A DNA stretch of 64,000 bases, taken from contig NC_079519.1 in assembly GCF_000801105.2 (NCBI RefSeq), forward strand, positions 32,153,288 through 32,217,287, read 5' to 3'. The DNA is from Raphanus sativus. Its lineage: Eukaryota > Streptophyta > Magnoliopsida > Brassicales > Brassicaceae. Below, in pieces: positions 9,913 to 21,214 of the stretch. The notes below the pieces were generated by a model. That model had not been told where the DNA came from. It made no database searches and was given only the letters and a program-made list of their open reading frames with translations. Numbering within the stretch: position 1 is the stretch's first letter; the number at the start of each line of letters is the position of its first letter. The translations under genes were made by a program, and so were the position numbers.

Positions 9913-10482
9913 TTAAGCAATGGAAACCTTGGCGCCAGCTTCTTCAAGCTGCTTCTTAGCTTCCTCAGCTTCGTCCTTGGTCACACCTTCCTTAAACTTC
10001 TTCGGCAACCCTTCGATAAGCTCCTTCGCTTCCTTCAGCGCCAAGCTAGTCAAAGCCCTAACCGCTTTAATCACCGCGATACGCGCATTGCTCGGCACTT
10101 CATTAATCACCACGTCGAACTCCGTCTGCTCCTCCACCGCAGCCACCGCAGCACCTCCACCGTCTCCCGGAGCAGCCGCAGCTGCAGCAGCGGGAGCTAG
10201 AGAGAGCGGCGACACACCGAACTTGTCCTGGAGGTAGTCCACGAGGACACGGGCTTCTTCGAGGGTCAGAGAAGAGATCTCGGACCCGATCTTCTCGATC
10301 TTCTCCGGAGCTTCGACGGCGGAGATGGGACGGAGGTGGGTTGCGCGGTGGGTCAGTGTGGAGGAAGGTGAGCGGATGATGAGGATGGTGTTGGGTCGGG
10401 AAGGGAAGCCATGGGGAGAAGAGTGAGCGAGATAAGAGGAGGAGCGGAATGTGGTTGCGATGGGAAGAGTCGTCGCTGCCAT
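9913..10482 (-). CDS. RPL12: Plastid 50S ribosomal protein L12 (bL12c)
   Basis: Intact single-exon gene for the chloroplast L7/L12 stalk protein, which recruits translation GTPases to the plastid 50S subunit. After a Ser/Thr/Arg-rich transit peptide (about residues 1-58) comes the N-terminal dimerisation helix ([20 protein letters not shown]). Next is an Ala/Gly-rich hinge (about 100-115) and the C-terminal domain with [14 protein letters not shown] and [18 protein letters not shown] signatures, ending GAKVSIA. The start is set at the second Met (MAATTLP) because Arabidopsis RPL12 begins there; an in-frame ATG at 10489-10491 would add three residues. The length of 189 aa is normal for the precursor. 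Matches At3g27830-27850 in sequence and place. Confidence 0.95.
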   Translation of the reverse strand: MAATTLPIATTFRSSSYLAHSSPHGFPSRPNTILIIRSPSSTLTHRATHLRPISAVEAPEKIEKIGSEISSLTLEEARVLVDYLQDKFGVSPLSLAPAAAAAAAPGDGGGAAVAAVEEQTEFDVVINEVPSNARIAVIKAVRALTSLALKEAKELIEGLPKKFKEGVTKDEAEEAKKQLEEAGAKVSIA

Positions 10483-10878
10483 TTTTTTCACTCTTTTGGC
10501 TTTGGTTCGTGTCTCTCTCTGTATCTGTATGCGTTAGCTTTAGCTTTTGATTGTATACTCGAGTCGAGAGATGAGAGGATAGAGAAACCAAGGATAAGGG
10601 GTATTTTGGACAATAAATAAATGCTTACGCTTCTTATATTATACGGTGTGGATGATATACGAAGGTTGTATTTATGCATTTCCGATTACACCCCTCTTTG
10701 ACTTCATTTGTTAGTGAACGGTGGATGTTAAAGTTACGATACTATTACGATAGATCTGGACTGTCTATTTTGCACAAAATGTAACAGTTTGGACCCAGGT
10801 TGGCTTTTTATAATTTTTTTTTTTTGAAAAAACAGCTTGCTTGAATCTTTATTGGTAAAAAATGATCGTACATATGAG
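10483..10878. other. RPL12 promoter and 5' region, then spacer
   Basis: CT-rich leader (10483-10560) upstream of RPL12 on the minus strand. No further gene. Confidence 0.4.
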
Positions 10879-11560
10879 TAGAGGCTGGCGTTTGGGTATT
10901 CATCTGGGTTCGCTTTGGATTTATTTGAGTTTTGAGTATTCGTGATCAATGATTTCCTCATTCTTATATTTCTAAATTTCTATTTGGATTCGATTCGGTT
11001 TGGATTAAAATAACTCACTTAAATTATTTTTAAAATTTATTATATATTTTAAACTTTTCAAAATTATAAACAAAATAATATTACATATAAATCTAAATAA
11101 CATGTCTTTTTGACAACATCAACTAAACTAAGTAACTGGACCTATCGGTTTGGAAAGTGAAACCGGAAAGGTGGAATCGACATAAAACATAGATGAAGGG
11201 GAATAGATATAAAATTGGTTTGGTGTGAATATTTGGATAGAAAATAATAGATATTTAAAAAATTTGGTGTTTTGAGAACATTTGAGATATTTTCGACATT
11301 TTGATTATTTATAAATATTCAAGTATTTCGGACAGTTTAAAATCATTTATATATTTTGGATGTTCTATATACATTAAATCTTAAAATAATTAATATATTC
11401 ATATATATAAATCTATTTCAGATTCGGTTCAAATCGAGTTCGGTTTTAGTTTTTTGAATATCAAAAGTTTAAATCTGTTTGGATATTTAATTTGATACTA
11501 TTTCTATTTTTTCAGATCAGGTTTAGTTCTCGGTCAAGTTTTTTTGCGGAGCCCTACGTA
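10879..11560. mobile_element. hAT-like non-autonomous element, older copy of the 52414-53076 family
   Basis: The ends tagaggctggcg and (opposite strand) tacgtagggctccgc are related. The flanks acatatgag (10870-10878) and acatatcag (11561-11569) match at 8 of 9 bases. The interior closely follows 52414-53076 (ttcggttcgg-rich ends, an aaattatttttaaaatt core, a tacattaaatct core), so this is a dispersed family. Confidence 0.6.
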
Positions 11561-12115
11561 ACATATCAGACCGTCTGAGTGAAGTTGCTAAACTAAAGTA
11601 TGTGTTTAAGTTTAACAGGTTAGCAAATGATTACAATTACTGATTCTCATGGTATATGACAAAAAGATGGAATAATATGACTTGTGATTGAATGGCAATA
11701 TGGCATGACACCTTTTCTAATTAAACAAAAACCACAGCACAATGTTGATTCTTTTGGACCTGAATATGATGCTCTGTACGAGTATTCTTAATATTTAACG
11801 CATTTATATTTGGGTTAATGGAATTGGTATTTGTTTTGGTCGTATTTTAGGAACAGAGAGAGAACAAAAACTTAAAATTCCTTTGATTCCGAACGAAAAT
11901 AGTGAATCGGGCTTTATTTACCTTTTGGGTTCTTCCAACAATATATATGGGCCTCCTCTCACATGCAGGCCGTAAAGGTTAAAGACAGCACATCGTGAAA
12001 ATATAGCAAAAAAATCAACCGAAGTTTTGTTGTTTTCCCATTCAGAATTTACGGTTAATGTTGGAGTAGAAATTCAAGCATAAACCAGTGGTGAATTTAG
12101 GTTTTCCATGAGGAA
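11561..12115. other. Spacer, nothing recognised
   Basis: AT-rich, no gene. A direct repeat (gtgaatttaggttttccat) begins at about 12091 and recurs at about 12154 inside the next element. Confidence 0.4.
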
Positions 12116-12851
12116 TAGAGATATCAAAATGAGCTTGACTCTTCTCGGTTCATAGTGAATTTAGGTTTTCCATAGTTAACTCAGTTTAATTTACTTATTA
12201 TATGAATTTCAATATATAAACTCAAATTAAGATCATTTAGATCATGAGTTAAATAAACTAACTTGAGATTAAATACGTAAAAATAAAATATAGAATATTT
12301 TTTTCATAATATTATTTAAATTTTAAATCTCAAAAATCTAAAAATGTTAATATTAAATAGCAAATAAAACCAACACTTAATAGTATATTAAATCAAAGCT
12401 AAATCAGTCATCCAAAAAGTCTATTTCACATAAGAGTCTTGAGATGATACATCTTCAAACTCTTCGTCTATTCAAATCATAAAAAAAAATATTTCGTATG
12501 AGAATCTTAAAAATATTTTATTTTATATTTAATTCTAAAGATATATGATATGATAATTGATCTCAATATTCTTTTCGTTTATATTTTAATTTTAGAAGAT
12601 AAATATAATTCATATCCAAACTATATTTTCTTACTTAGTAAATAAAAATCATCTATATATAGAGTATAAAACGACAAAAATATGAATTAACTCATGTTTG
12701 TTAAAGATAGTTCATATAACTTGTGATCTAATTTGAACTCGATTATTAAACTCATTTATTAAATGAGCTTGAAAAATAAAGTTCATGTCATGAAAAAAAA
12801 TAGAATTGAACTGAACCAATTCATGGGTTACAACTCATTTTGACACCCCTA
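12116..12851. mobile_element. Possible hAT-like non-autonomous element
   Basis: The left end tagagatatcaaaatgagct and the right end on the opposite strand (taggggtgtcaaaatgagtt) are related inverted termini. The interior is AT-rich and non-coding. Flanking duplications are only approximate (atgaggaa against atgaacaa). Confidence 0.5.
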
Positions 12852-13134
12852 ACTATGAACAATGTAATAATGAACTTAAAATCATATGGGGCACTAGAAG
12901 GAGTTTTACCACTTTTTCTGATAACCGAAAAAATTCTAAAAGTTTATATATTCAAAAACTAATTCCGTAGAGACTTTGCATCCAGGTATGTATGCGTTAT
13001 TCTATCGTTAAAAGCACTACTAAGTGACTAGTACAAGTTGAGTCTTGATAGATTTTACAGTGAATTGGTTTAGAATCCAAAAATAATGATAAAATTAAAA
13101 AAATACCTATGATGGACAAGTTTGGTGTTTATGG

Positions 13135-13425
13135 TATTGAATCTCGATTTGTATGATGATGAGTTTCAATAAACAAGAACTCGATAATAAGAATAACTCT
13201 CTTATTAATCTCTTAAGGAAAATAACTCAAAACCTTAAGCTCTCAATCTCTCAATCACAAAACTCATAAGTTATGCAACACTCTTGCATCTCCTTATATA
13301 TAAACTTAATTTCCTAAACTCATTAGGTATAACATATTTGGATATTTTCCTAATCCTTTCATGAACCATAACTCGGTAGGATTAGATTGCTTTCTCCTCA
13401 AGCTAACTTCAAGCTTACTCCAACA
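13135..13425 (-). repeat. 3' LTR of the gene-fragment-carrying retroelement
   Basis: 291 bp, identical over its whole length to 16781-17071. On the minus strand it begins TGTTGGAG and ends TTCAATA. A purine tract (AAGGGGGAGAT) adjoins its inner edge at 13426-13436. The outer flank tatgg (13130-13134) is the target duplication. Confidence 0.95.
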
Positions 13426-16400
13426 ATCTCCCCCTTAAGCTTGAAATCCATTCGAAACAAACTTTTGATAATGCCTCTCATCTTCTTGAGCTTCAATTTC
13501 CCAAACTCTTTCATCAAGACGTCGACTCTATTTTCACTCTCGGGTATAAGCCGATGTAATTCTTGAAACAATATAGCATGTTTCATGGCTTCAATCCCTG
13601 CCATGTTTTCAGTTTCACACGACGATACCACAACATTCTCTTGTTTACTCGAACACCACCTAATTAGACTTTCACCAACATAAAAGATATGTCCTGTCGC
13701 TCTCTTGCTCTTGTCATCATTCTCTTTTACTCTAAGCAAATCATTATCATGAAGAATGCTTTTAAACTCAGTTTCTTTGTCCAGCATTTTCGAATTCAAT
13801 TTCAAGCTTTCAGCTCTTGCTTCTCTGAGAGCTTCCTGAAGACAAATCACATCATCTTCCACTTCTTTGAGATCATCTCTCAACAGAGACTCTTTCTTCA
13901 ATGCTCCATCAGTTTCTTCATGGGCCCTTTTCACCAAATTACCTAACCTGTTTGTTTCTCTTCTCATTTTACAAACTTCTTCATCAAACTTCTTCACGTG
14001 ATTAAACAGACCAGTCTCTCTCATCTTGATTTGTTTCACCTCACTGACTTGCGTGACTTCAATCCTGTTCTTGTAATGTTCTACTTGCATCTCGTAATCC
14101 TGACCACCTAGGCTCAACAACTCTTCTTTCAACACGCGTGATTCACTCGACGCTTGGTGTAACGCTGAAGCTAAAATCTGCATAGATATCTCGCTCTTCT
14201 CCTCTTCCACTTTCGACCTGATTTTATTCTTCTCTTCCATAAGAATTTGATTTTTCTTTAAACCCTGTTTCTTCTCCTCTTTAACAGTTTCAAGCTCACT
14301 CTTCATTTTTATTGCCTCTTTGACAGTTTCAAGCTCACCAGGATTAGGATAATGACCACCCTGTTTCTTCTCCTCTTTGACAGTTTCAAGCTCACTCTTC
14401 ATTTTTATTGCCTCTTTCTCATCCTTAGATAATAATTCTTCAGCAGTCTCTAACAGTTGTTCTGATTTATAAAGATCTTCGCTTTGCCTAAGCCCCGCCA
14501 TCGCCATTAACTTTGCCTTATCTTTGAGTTCAGTCATCTCAGACACCACAGCGTGCAATCTTTTACTTCTTCCTTCTAGCTGTTTCGTCAAAGAAACCAG
14601 AGAGTCCGAGCCAGATCTCTTCATCATGTTGGCTTCCTCTAACTGTTCCTGCAGTTCTATGGCTTTGTTGCACAACTGGTCAGCAGATCCGTGGGGATGA
14701 GACTTTGCCATCTTCAAAACTTCTATCTCAGCATAAAGTTTCTCAATGATCTTATCTCGTTTTTTAACATCTGTATCTGTTTCAAAGCTTCTCGCATACT
14801 TCAGGTCCCTCACGATGCTTACAAGATCATTGATACTGTTCCTTGTGCATCCATGTACGCTAAGCTCTCTTTTCTGCGTCTCAATACCCAAAAATAGGTC
14901 CAGCAAAGATCCCAAGATGTTCCGATACGACACATAAAGCTTGTTACGAGGACAAATCCAATCGCCCCTGAGCATTCGAGAGACTGCGTACATGATATCG
15001 CGGCGTTCTCCTTTGTAGATAACAAGCTGCTCCTTCACTGGAACCTTTACCTTTGGCTCGATTCTGTGGTGGAGCTGCTCCACTGTGTTGTTCTTGTTGG
15101 TGTAGATCACTATTGTTTTCCCTCCATAAATCATCCTCACGAAGATCTGCAACTGAGTTGACTCAGAACGACTCGTTGACTGGGCGTTGACCTCACGCCT
15201 CTTCATCTTGTTAAGGAGATTCTCGACACCGTTGTCGTCGAGCTTCCATCTGTGCAGATCCCTTAATGCATCCATTTCCTCCTGGATGTTATCAAGTTCG
15301 CCTCTGAGATACATTGAGAAAGTATCCTTTTGACAATTAATGGACTCTGCCACGATATAAAATTCTATCTCTTCTTCCTTCTCCTTGATCAGTGCTCTCT
15401 GAAGTGTATTTATATCATATGCTTGTCTCTTAATGATCTCGTTAGCTTGGCTCAATAGCTGTGGTTTGTTTTCAAATTCAGAAACCACCATGAAAACCTT
15501 CTTGGTTTTGATTGAAAACTCAACACGCGTTCGATCCGTCTCTCCTTCTCTGAAGTGAAAGTACGACTGCATATCAGGAAGTTTCTCGTATCTTTCCCAA
15601 AGCTTATGTTTTAACTCTTTAATCTCTCTGGCTTGTGAAGTTAACTTCAGGCTCGCCCGCTTCAGCTCTTTTTGTAGGCTCTCTTGCTTCAAATAACCTT
15701 CGAAGATAATCTCAACACTCTTAGTATCCTTTTGCTTCCTTTTTTTCTTTGCAGGTCTATTGATAAAAAACTCCATTATAGGTAACACAAACGCTAGTGT
15801 TTTATCCTGACCAGTACGAACCCTTCCAGCAATATCAGCATCATCAAGAACCATATCAAAAGTCATGGCTTGAAATCTAAAAAGAACTTCAATACCCTTC
15901 TCCTTAAACTTTTCCCTCAATGGATCCGAGATTCTGAAATTTGAAACAGCATTAGAGTTATTGATATTTACTTCTTCTACGATCCGCTTCACCTTCTTGC
16001 TGCTCTTCTTCTTTGGATCATTCTGTTTAACATCATTGTTCTGCCCTGTGGCTAGATACGCATGGTCACGTTTCAATAATTTAACCGAAGAATCTATCCA
16101 CTCAGAGGCTTTATCAACTCTGATTTCTTCCTCTAGGTCAGAAGCTTCTTCGTTGGATTTGTCTTCTTTGTCCTCTTCGTTTTTTTCTTCATACAGAAGG
16201 TAGCCCCTCTTCCAAGTTTTCTCTATCCTTTTATAATACTCTTCACTGTCTCTAAGGGCTAAAGGATCTCTCATAATCTCATCCTTTTTCTTAGTCTCCA
16301 CAGTCATTATGTCAACCTTTACAACGAACTCAAATTCAATGCTACTCCATAGATTTGTTTCATGCATCTTCCAGTTAGAACTAAAGCCGTTGATCAAGTG

Positions 16401-16721
16401 CTTAACTTCCTTCAAGTCCGCCTCTGGATCCTCTTTTTGTATCTTCTCTTTATTTTTCTTCCTTTTCTTCTTAGGTCTGCGCGCTGTATTTACCAGATCA
16501 TGATCATCAAAACGCTTTCTGTTTCCCGTGACTCTCTTAGCATCATCATCATCACCAGATACTCTCTTCTGCTTCTTCTTCTTTCCTTTAGATTGAACCG
16601 CAGCCTTCATTGTTGTCATCTCCTTATCCATGTTAGGCTCCGGTGAGTCTAAGTTGAATAAATTTTCCTCCATAAGCATTATAATTCGCCGTGATGCTGA
16701 TATGATCGAAATATCCCCCAT
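13398..16721 (-). CDS. Chimeric ORF in the LTR element: truncated RH7-like helicase, ubiquitin-like and WEB coiled-coil segments
   Basis: 1107 codons, no internal stop, starting about 45 nt after the primer-binding site and ending inside the 3' LTR. Residues about 40-250 are Lys/Glu-rich. Residues 235-330 match DEAD-box helicase RH7/PRH75 (SKKVK, NAVSNFRISDPLREK, TLAFVLPI) but stop soon after motif I. The Walker A reads TGQDKT instead of TGQGKT, and no DEAD box follows, so it cannot be a helicase. Residues about 522-573 resemble ubiquitin (LQIFV, GGKTI, EQLVIYKGE). Residues about 655-1030 match plant WEB/DUF827 coiled-coil proteins (SLVSLTKQLE, LGNLVKRAHEETD, MLDKETEFKSI). An ELETVKEE block is duplicated in tandem (about 14275-14405). 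Segments 330-520 and 575-650 are unassigned. It may be a gag substitute, or simply a carried transcript. Confidence 0.75.
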   Translation of the reverse strand: MGDISIISASRRIIMLMEENLFNLDSPEPNMDKEMTTMKAAVQSKGKKKKQKRVSGDDDDAKRVTGNRKRFDDHDLVNTARRPKKKRKKNKEKIQKEDPEADLKEVKHLINGFSSNWKMHETNLWSSIEFEFVVKVDIMTVETKKKDEIMRDPLALRDSEEYYKRIEKTWKRGYLLYEEKNEEDKEDKSNEEASDLEEEIRVDKASEWIDSSVKLLKRDHAYLATGQNNDVKQNDPKKKSSKKVKRIVEEVNINNSNAVSNFRISDPLREKFKEKGIEVLFRFQAMTFDMVLDDADIAGRVRTGQDKTLAFVLPIMEFFINRPAKKKRKQKDTKSVEIIFEGYLKQESLQKELKRASLKLTSQAREIKELKHKLWERYEKLPDMQSYFHFREGETDRTRVEFSIKTKKVFMVVSEFENKPQLLSQANEIIKRQAYDINTLQRALIKEKEEEIEFYIVAESINCQKDTFSMYLRGELDNIQEEMDALRDLHRWKLDDNGVENLLNKMKRREVNAQSTSRSESTQLQIFVRMIYGGKTIVIYTNKNNTVEQLHHRIEPKVKVPVKEQLVIYKGERRDIMYAVSRMLRGDWICPRNKLYVSYRNILGSLLDLFLGIETQKRELSVHGCTRNSINDLVSIVRDLKYARSFETDTDVKKRDKIIEKLYAEIEVLKMAKSHPHGSADQLCNKAIELQEQLEEANMMKRSGSDSLVSLTKQLEGRSKRLHAVVSEMTELKDKAKLMAMAGLRQSEDLYKSEQLLETAEELLSKDEKEAIKMKSELETVKEEKKQGGHYPNPGELETVKEAIKMKSELETVKEEKKQGLKKNQILMEEKNKIRSKVEEEKSEISMQILASALHQASSESRVLKEELLSLGGQDYEMQVEHYKNRIEVTQVSEVKQIKMRETGLFNHVKKFDEEVCKMRRETNRLGNLVKRAHEETDGALKKESLLRDDLKEVEDDVICLQEALREARAESLKLNSKMLDKETEFKSILHDNDLLRVKENDDKSKRATGHIFYVGESLIRWCSSKQENVVVSSCETENMAGIEAMKHAILFQELHRLIPESENRVDVLMKEFGKLKLKKMRGIIKSLFRMDFKLKGEIVGVSLKLA

Positions 16722-16763
16722 GGTTTACTAAGCTTTATTCGCACGTTTATAGCTTTGTAACCT

Positions 16764-16780
16764 GATGCTCTGATACCAAA
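16764..16780 (-). other. Primer-binding site (initiator tRNA-Met)
   Basis: TGGTATCAGAGCATCAGG on the minus strand, two bases from the 5' LTR edge. It matches the 3' end of tRNA-iMet, the usual primer of plant LTR elements. Confidence 0.9.
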
Positions 16781-17071
16781 TATTGAATCTCGATTTGTAT
16801 GATGATGAGTTTCAATAAACAAGAACTCGATAATAAGAATAACTCTCTTATTAATCTCTTAAGGAAAATAACTCAAAACCTTAAGCTCTCAATCTCTCAA
16901 TCACAAAACTCATAAGTTATGCAACACTCTTGCATCTCCTTATATATAAACTTAATTTCCTAAACTCATTAGGTATAACATATTTGGATATTTTCCTAAT
17001 CCTTTCATGAACCATAACTCGGTAGGATTAGATTGCTTTCTCCTCAAGCTAACTTCAAGCTTACTCCAACA
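16781..17071 (-). repeat. 5' LTR of the gene-fragment-carrying retroelement
   Basis: 291 bp, no difference from the left LTR over the full alignment. It contains the element's promoter for minus-strand transcription; a TATATATA run lies near 16940. Confidence 0.95.
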
Positions 17072-17076
17072 TATGG

Positions 17077-18500
17077 AGAAAGGTATCATAGTGTGGGAAA
17101 TAGAGTATTGGCTTAATTAGGTCAAAAGTTTAGTATACATGATGCAATTTCACTGGATTTTATCCATCATAAGATTTTCAAATATCAATGAATAGAAAAG
17201 TTATTTCAACAGTTTATAAGGGGCAGCTGCCCCCTTCCCCAACCTCTGACATTGGCATAAATTATATATCTGCCATTCGACTAACTCGACTAACTGTATA
17301 AATTATTAAATATTTGTTTTATTTTTCTAAAGAAATAATTATCATATGTACGAAATTTATTTTAATATATTTATTGTTACTTTCATAACTAAAAAGTATG
17401 ATTTTTATGTTTTAAGTTAATGTAATCATGTTAATTGCAAAATAAAAGCCCACAAATTTTAAGGTTAAGAAAAACTTTGTGTGTTAAGAAAAGCTTTCTG
17501 TTAAGGTCGTTGTGTTACAAAAAATGGCTTTTGTAAGTTTAAATAGGATTATTGAAAGTGGATATGTGTAGAGTTGCTCAGTTAGAAAATGTCCCATACC
17601 ACTTATAAAAAGAAAAAAAATTCAATTAAAAAGGGTTATTAAAATATTTACAAACTCCTTAAACTTCAAATTTGTGGTATTTTAGAATCTTATAATTTTG
17701 TTGATTATTTAAGAAATAAATCATCTGTTGTCGTGTTTCTCAGAAATTTTAATTTTCCTTTGATAACAATAATGTGACAGATTTATACATATTATTTTTT
17801 CTGTTAAAAGGCTTTCATTTATACATATTATTTTATTCTTTTTACTGTTTCTTTTGTCAACCCATTTGTTATTCTAAACTAGTAGTACTTACTACTTAGA
17901 TAGGACATCATATACATATCGAGAAGGGCCGAACATCTGTTTTTTTTTTATAACTTAACATCTCTTAGATATAAGTTTTCAGACAACCCATTTTTCTTGT
18001 TCTTTTTATGTAATGCTTTAATCATTAGTTAAAGTTTGTCTAATCAATAACTCGATAATTTCAGAATCATCTATGATAATTGATAGATGAGGCGACTTCA
18101 AAATTAACTAGATAAATATAGTAAAAATATGTCAAACTCATTGAAATTGGAATAAAGTGACTTATGCTGCTTTCTGTATAAATATAAAACCCCCAATTCC
18201 TCCACGTTTAACATATTTGTAAATGCGAAGCCACTTGTATGTTGTGACCGACCCGCCATGTGATTTTTCCTTTATGATTCACATGGGAAGTCGGCAATTG
18301 CCACATGATAAACACGTTGGCCTAATACAATAAATAAACATGTGGATATTCCTTTCAATTTCATAGTTACAGCTAAATTAAAGTATACTATAAGCATATT
18401 GAGCAGACAAAATTCATTTTTGAGAAACCATTTTACAAATCTTACATCAGATAGTATAAGACAAATGATATACTAGTAAATTTCATATTAATACTGCTTT
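17077..18500. other. AT-rich spacer
   Basis: No gene recognised between the LTR element and the 18.5-kb repeat. A duplicated atttatacatattattttatt stretch lies at about 17781-17833. Confidence 0.4.
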
Positions 18501-18666
18501 CATTAATACTTGTACACACATTATTTTTCAGATAGTATATCATTCTCATACATTAATACTTGTACACACATTATTTTTCAAAGATAAAGTTTAAAACATG
18601 TAGACGCCATACATTCTCATACATTAATACTTGTACACACATTATTTTTCAAAGATAAAGTTTAAA
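18501..18666. repeat. Three near-identical direct repeats
   Basis: The core cattaatacttgtacacaca plus ttatttttca occurs at 18501-18530, 18551-18580 and 18620-18650. The last two copies extend to about 55 bp, from cattctcata through aaagataaagtttaaa. Spacings are about 50 and 70 bp, so it is a local duplication rather than a CRISPR-like or satellite array. Confidence 0.85.
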
Positions 18667-18676
18667 TAACAATTTC

Positions 18677-18726
18677 AAATATTAGAGAAGTATACTTATT
18701 CAAAAAAAAAATATTAGAGAAGTATA
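18677..18726 (+). mobile_element. Micro-insertion with A tail and 18-bp target duplication
   Basis: aaatattagagaagtata occurs at 18677-18694 and 18709-18726 and flanks a 14-nt insert ending cttattc plus A7. Confidence 0.6.
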
Positions 18727-19123
18727 TACATATATAGTGCCCGTCGAAAATAAATGAATTGTTAATTATTCCTATTCTAGCCAATGCATAGAAAGGGGAA
18801 GTAGAGCTTGGATTTATCCTTTACACATGCTTCATTCGGACAAAATGTGTCGTTAGCTATTAGCCAAAGACTTAAAGCTAAGAAGTTTGGTAAAGCTTAA
18901 ATGCTTTTGCCCTCTTGCTTTAGTGCTTACACTTCCCAGCCTAACTTCATGTCCCAATTTCAAATTATTCTATCCGATTTAAACAAAATAATAAATCAAT
19001 ATATATATTATAATATACATATTTCCAGGAATATACTTATGTCATATAGTCGACTCATCTTGGCTTTATTGTCATATCATTTTATATGTAATTGCAGCCC
19101 GGTTACTCATTCAGTTCCTAGCT
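18727..19123. other. Spacer, nothing recognised
   Basis: No gene or repeat recognised. The open frame at 18901-19125 has no protein-like signature. Confidence 0.4.
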
Positions 19124-19131
19124 AGTCGGAT

Positions 19132-19643
19132 TAGTGCTGGGTTTGCGGGTCGACCCGCCCCGACCCGCCCCGCCCCGCTGCGGGTCGAATCATTTTTTTG
19201 ATTCAAAAATCCGACCCGCTTGACCCGCAACTGAAAAAAATAAGACTCGCCCCGCCCCGCATAAATTAGCGGGTGACCCGCGGGACCGCGGGTAAAATAA
19301 AAAAATAAAAAATAATTATTTTATTTATATTTTTTGTAAAAAAATAATATAAATAATATATTTTAATAATTTTATTTTAAATATTCGTAATTTTATTATT
19401 ATTTTTTAATAAAAAACATATTTTTATAAACAAAAAATAAAAAAAAAAGATTTTTTTTTATTTTGCGGGTTGGCGGGTACCCGCAGTCTAAATTCGATCG
19501 ACCCGCACCCGCCCCGCAGAAAATATGCTCAACCCGCACCCGCACCCGCCCCGCATATTTTTCAAATTTGTTGACCCGCACCCGCCCCGCAGCGGGTCAA
19601 ATGAGGCGGGGCCCGCGGGTAAAGATTCAGATTCCCAGCTCTA
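19132..19643. mobile_element. hAT-like MITE with 8-bp target duplication
   Basis: Both ends read tagNgctggg inwards (TAGTGCTGGG left, TAGAGCTGGG right). agtcggat is repeated exactly at 19124-19131 and 19644-19651. The ends are very GC-rich (gcgggtcgacccgccccg motifs), while the middle is almost pure A/T. 512 bp, no transposase. Confidence 0.88.
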
Positions 19644-19651
19644 AGTCGGAT

Positions 19652-20686
19652 CTTAGTTTTCCACCAAAGTTGATATCGTTTCTAGATGTAAATACTTACG
19701 GGTTTTGACGCTGTGACGCATTGATACAAACATCAATGAAAAATGGGCCATTATAAAAATTATTTGCTTATTCCTTCTAACAAAAGAAAAAGTCGACATC
19801 TTCATCTTAAAGGTTGTGGTTTTGGCAAGTAGAGTTAGGCTCACGTCGGGTTCTACATGTTGAATGGCGATGCCCAAAAATGGATAAAAATTGATTAATA
19901 GAGGCAACGTGATCTGTACCAAAAGCTGTCTATATATAGCTCTCATGTGACACCTTTTGCCATTGGTGAGATTAGGTTCTATATGTTTGTAATGTGATAT
20001 GTACATACATAGGTCCACATGTATGTATACACACGCCTAACTCATGTCTATATGTGTGCATATATATATGGATGAGCAATCAAGATTCTTCTAAGTTCAT
20101 CATACGCTTATAAGAAATGCTTTGTTTTACCTCTTCTTTTACATGTATGGCTGTGTTTAAAACCTTTAGCATTGCAGAAAATATTTTTTATAAATATGTT
20201 AACTGTATAGATTCAGATGTGTGGTTACTGTGATTTGTTAGTGGATAGTTGTATCGGTCGACAATAACGTATTATGCTGATAAAAGCTTTTGTTTAGTAG
20301 ATCCACCACGTCTACTATGTTTTGGATCGAACAAAAAGTCTTAATAACTTTGTAAGAAGGTTCATTTACTATAATTGATGAATCAATTTGCAATGAATCC
20401 AATGTTGCATAGATATTATTTACGTATTAAAGACATCGATGTTTTAATTTCTTTTATTAAAAAATTATTTACTTTAATTAATGAAGTGAGTTAATGAAAA
20501 ATAATTTAAATAAGTATTTAAACTGTCTGTTAACATGTCTAAAGGAGAAAATAGTGTTAATATAGTTATTGGGAAATAAAAATTAAATATGTTTCAAATA
20601 GCTGAATTGTTAATCTTTCAAATATATATGAAGTATAAAATTAGTAAATTACTAATACAATCGTTAATTTATTAATGCAAATCAAT
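19652..20686. other. Spacer
   Basis: No gene supported. AT-rich with tatatata runs near 20060. Confidence 0.4.
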
Positions 20687-20688
20687 TA

Positions 20689-20892
20689 CTCTTTCCATTT
20701 TATGAAGATTGGTCATGTTATAAGTCTATTTTCATGAAATTGTTGGGTTGTTAATTTTTATGCAATAATACAGATGTTTCCAAGATTGGCTTGTTAGTTT
20801 TATGCAATTACAGATGTTTACAGATATTTAACATTTGATTAAGATGTGTGAAATCCTCCAAAATAAGTAGTATCACTTTATAACAGAGGGAA
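20689..20892. mobile_element. Stowaway-like MITE, diverged
   Basis: The left end ctctttccattttatgaag and the right end on the opposite strand (ttccctctgttataaag) are related. TA lies on each side (20687-20688, 20893-20894). Internal repeats of gcaat-acagatgttt are present. Confidence 0.6.
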
Positions 20893-20894
20893 TA

Positions 20895-21214
20895 AATAAA
20901 TATCAAAATGTATAAATCATAGGCAAAGAAAACTCATATTCGTGACACATGAACACTCCTGAGGCAAACTATTTAAGTAATGCAAATATAAATCCGAAAA
21001 ATAGATGACCCCTTCCAGTTTTATTTATGTATAACATCAAACGGAGTTCAAATATATATCAAGGATTTAGATCATTAATATTACATATAAATTATATCCC
21101 CAAACCTCTAAGCAACGAGGCAAAAACCATATACATGTCACTTACTAATTACAGTAATCCTAAAAATCACAAATCTCAAAGTAATATTCCATATTTCTGA
21201 TCCATCTTGACTAA
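20895..21214. other. Region 3' of MYB21
   Basis: Spacer and probable 3' untranslated region of the minus-strand MYB gene. No other gene. Confidence 0.5.

Larger units (their letters stand above)
13135..17071 (-). mobile_element. Complete non-autonomous LTR retrotransposon carrying host gene fragments
   Basis: The 3937-bp element has two identical 291-bp LTRs, a 5-bp target duplication tatgg (13130-13134 and 17072-17076), a primer-binding site complementary to initiator tRNA-Met (TGGTATCAGAGC just inside the right LTR, about 16767-16778) and a polypurine tract inside the left LTR. It encodes no protease, reverse transcriptase, RNase H or integrase. In their place is one long ORF derived from cellular genes. 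It must move with enzymes supplied in trans. LTR identity means very recent insertion. Confidence 0.93.

Noticed and set aside
10103..10591. 162-codon minus-strand frame overlapping RPL12
   Set aside because: Out-of-frame shadow of RPL12 with Arg/Pro/Cys-rich composition.
18501..18666. Possible CRISPR-like or satellite array
   Set aside because: Only three copies with unequal spacing and no unique spacers; the genome is a plant.
19399..20018. Arg/Thr/Pro-rich and other frames near 19.5-20 kb
   Set aside because: They arise from cccgcacccgcc repeats in the hAT-like MITE ends and adjacent spacer.
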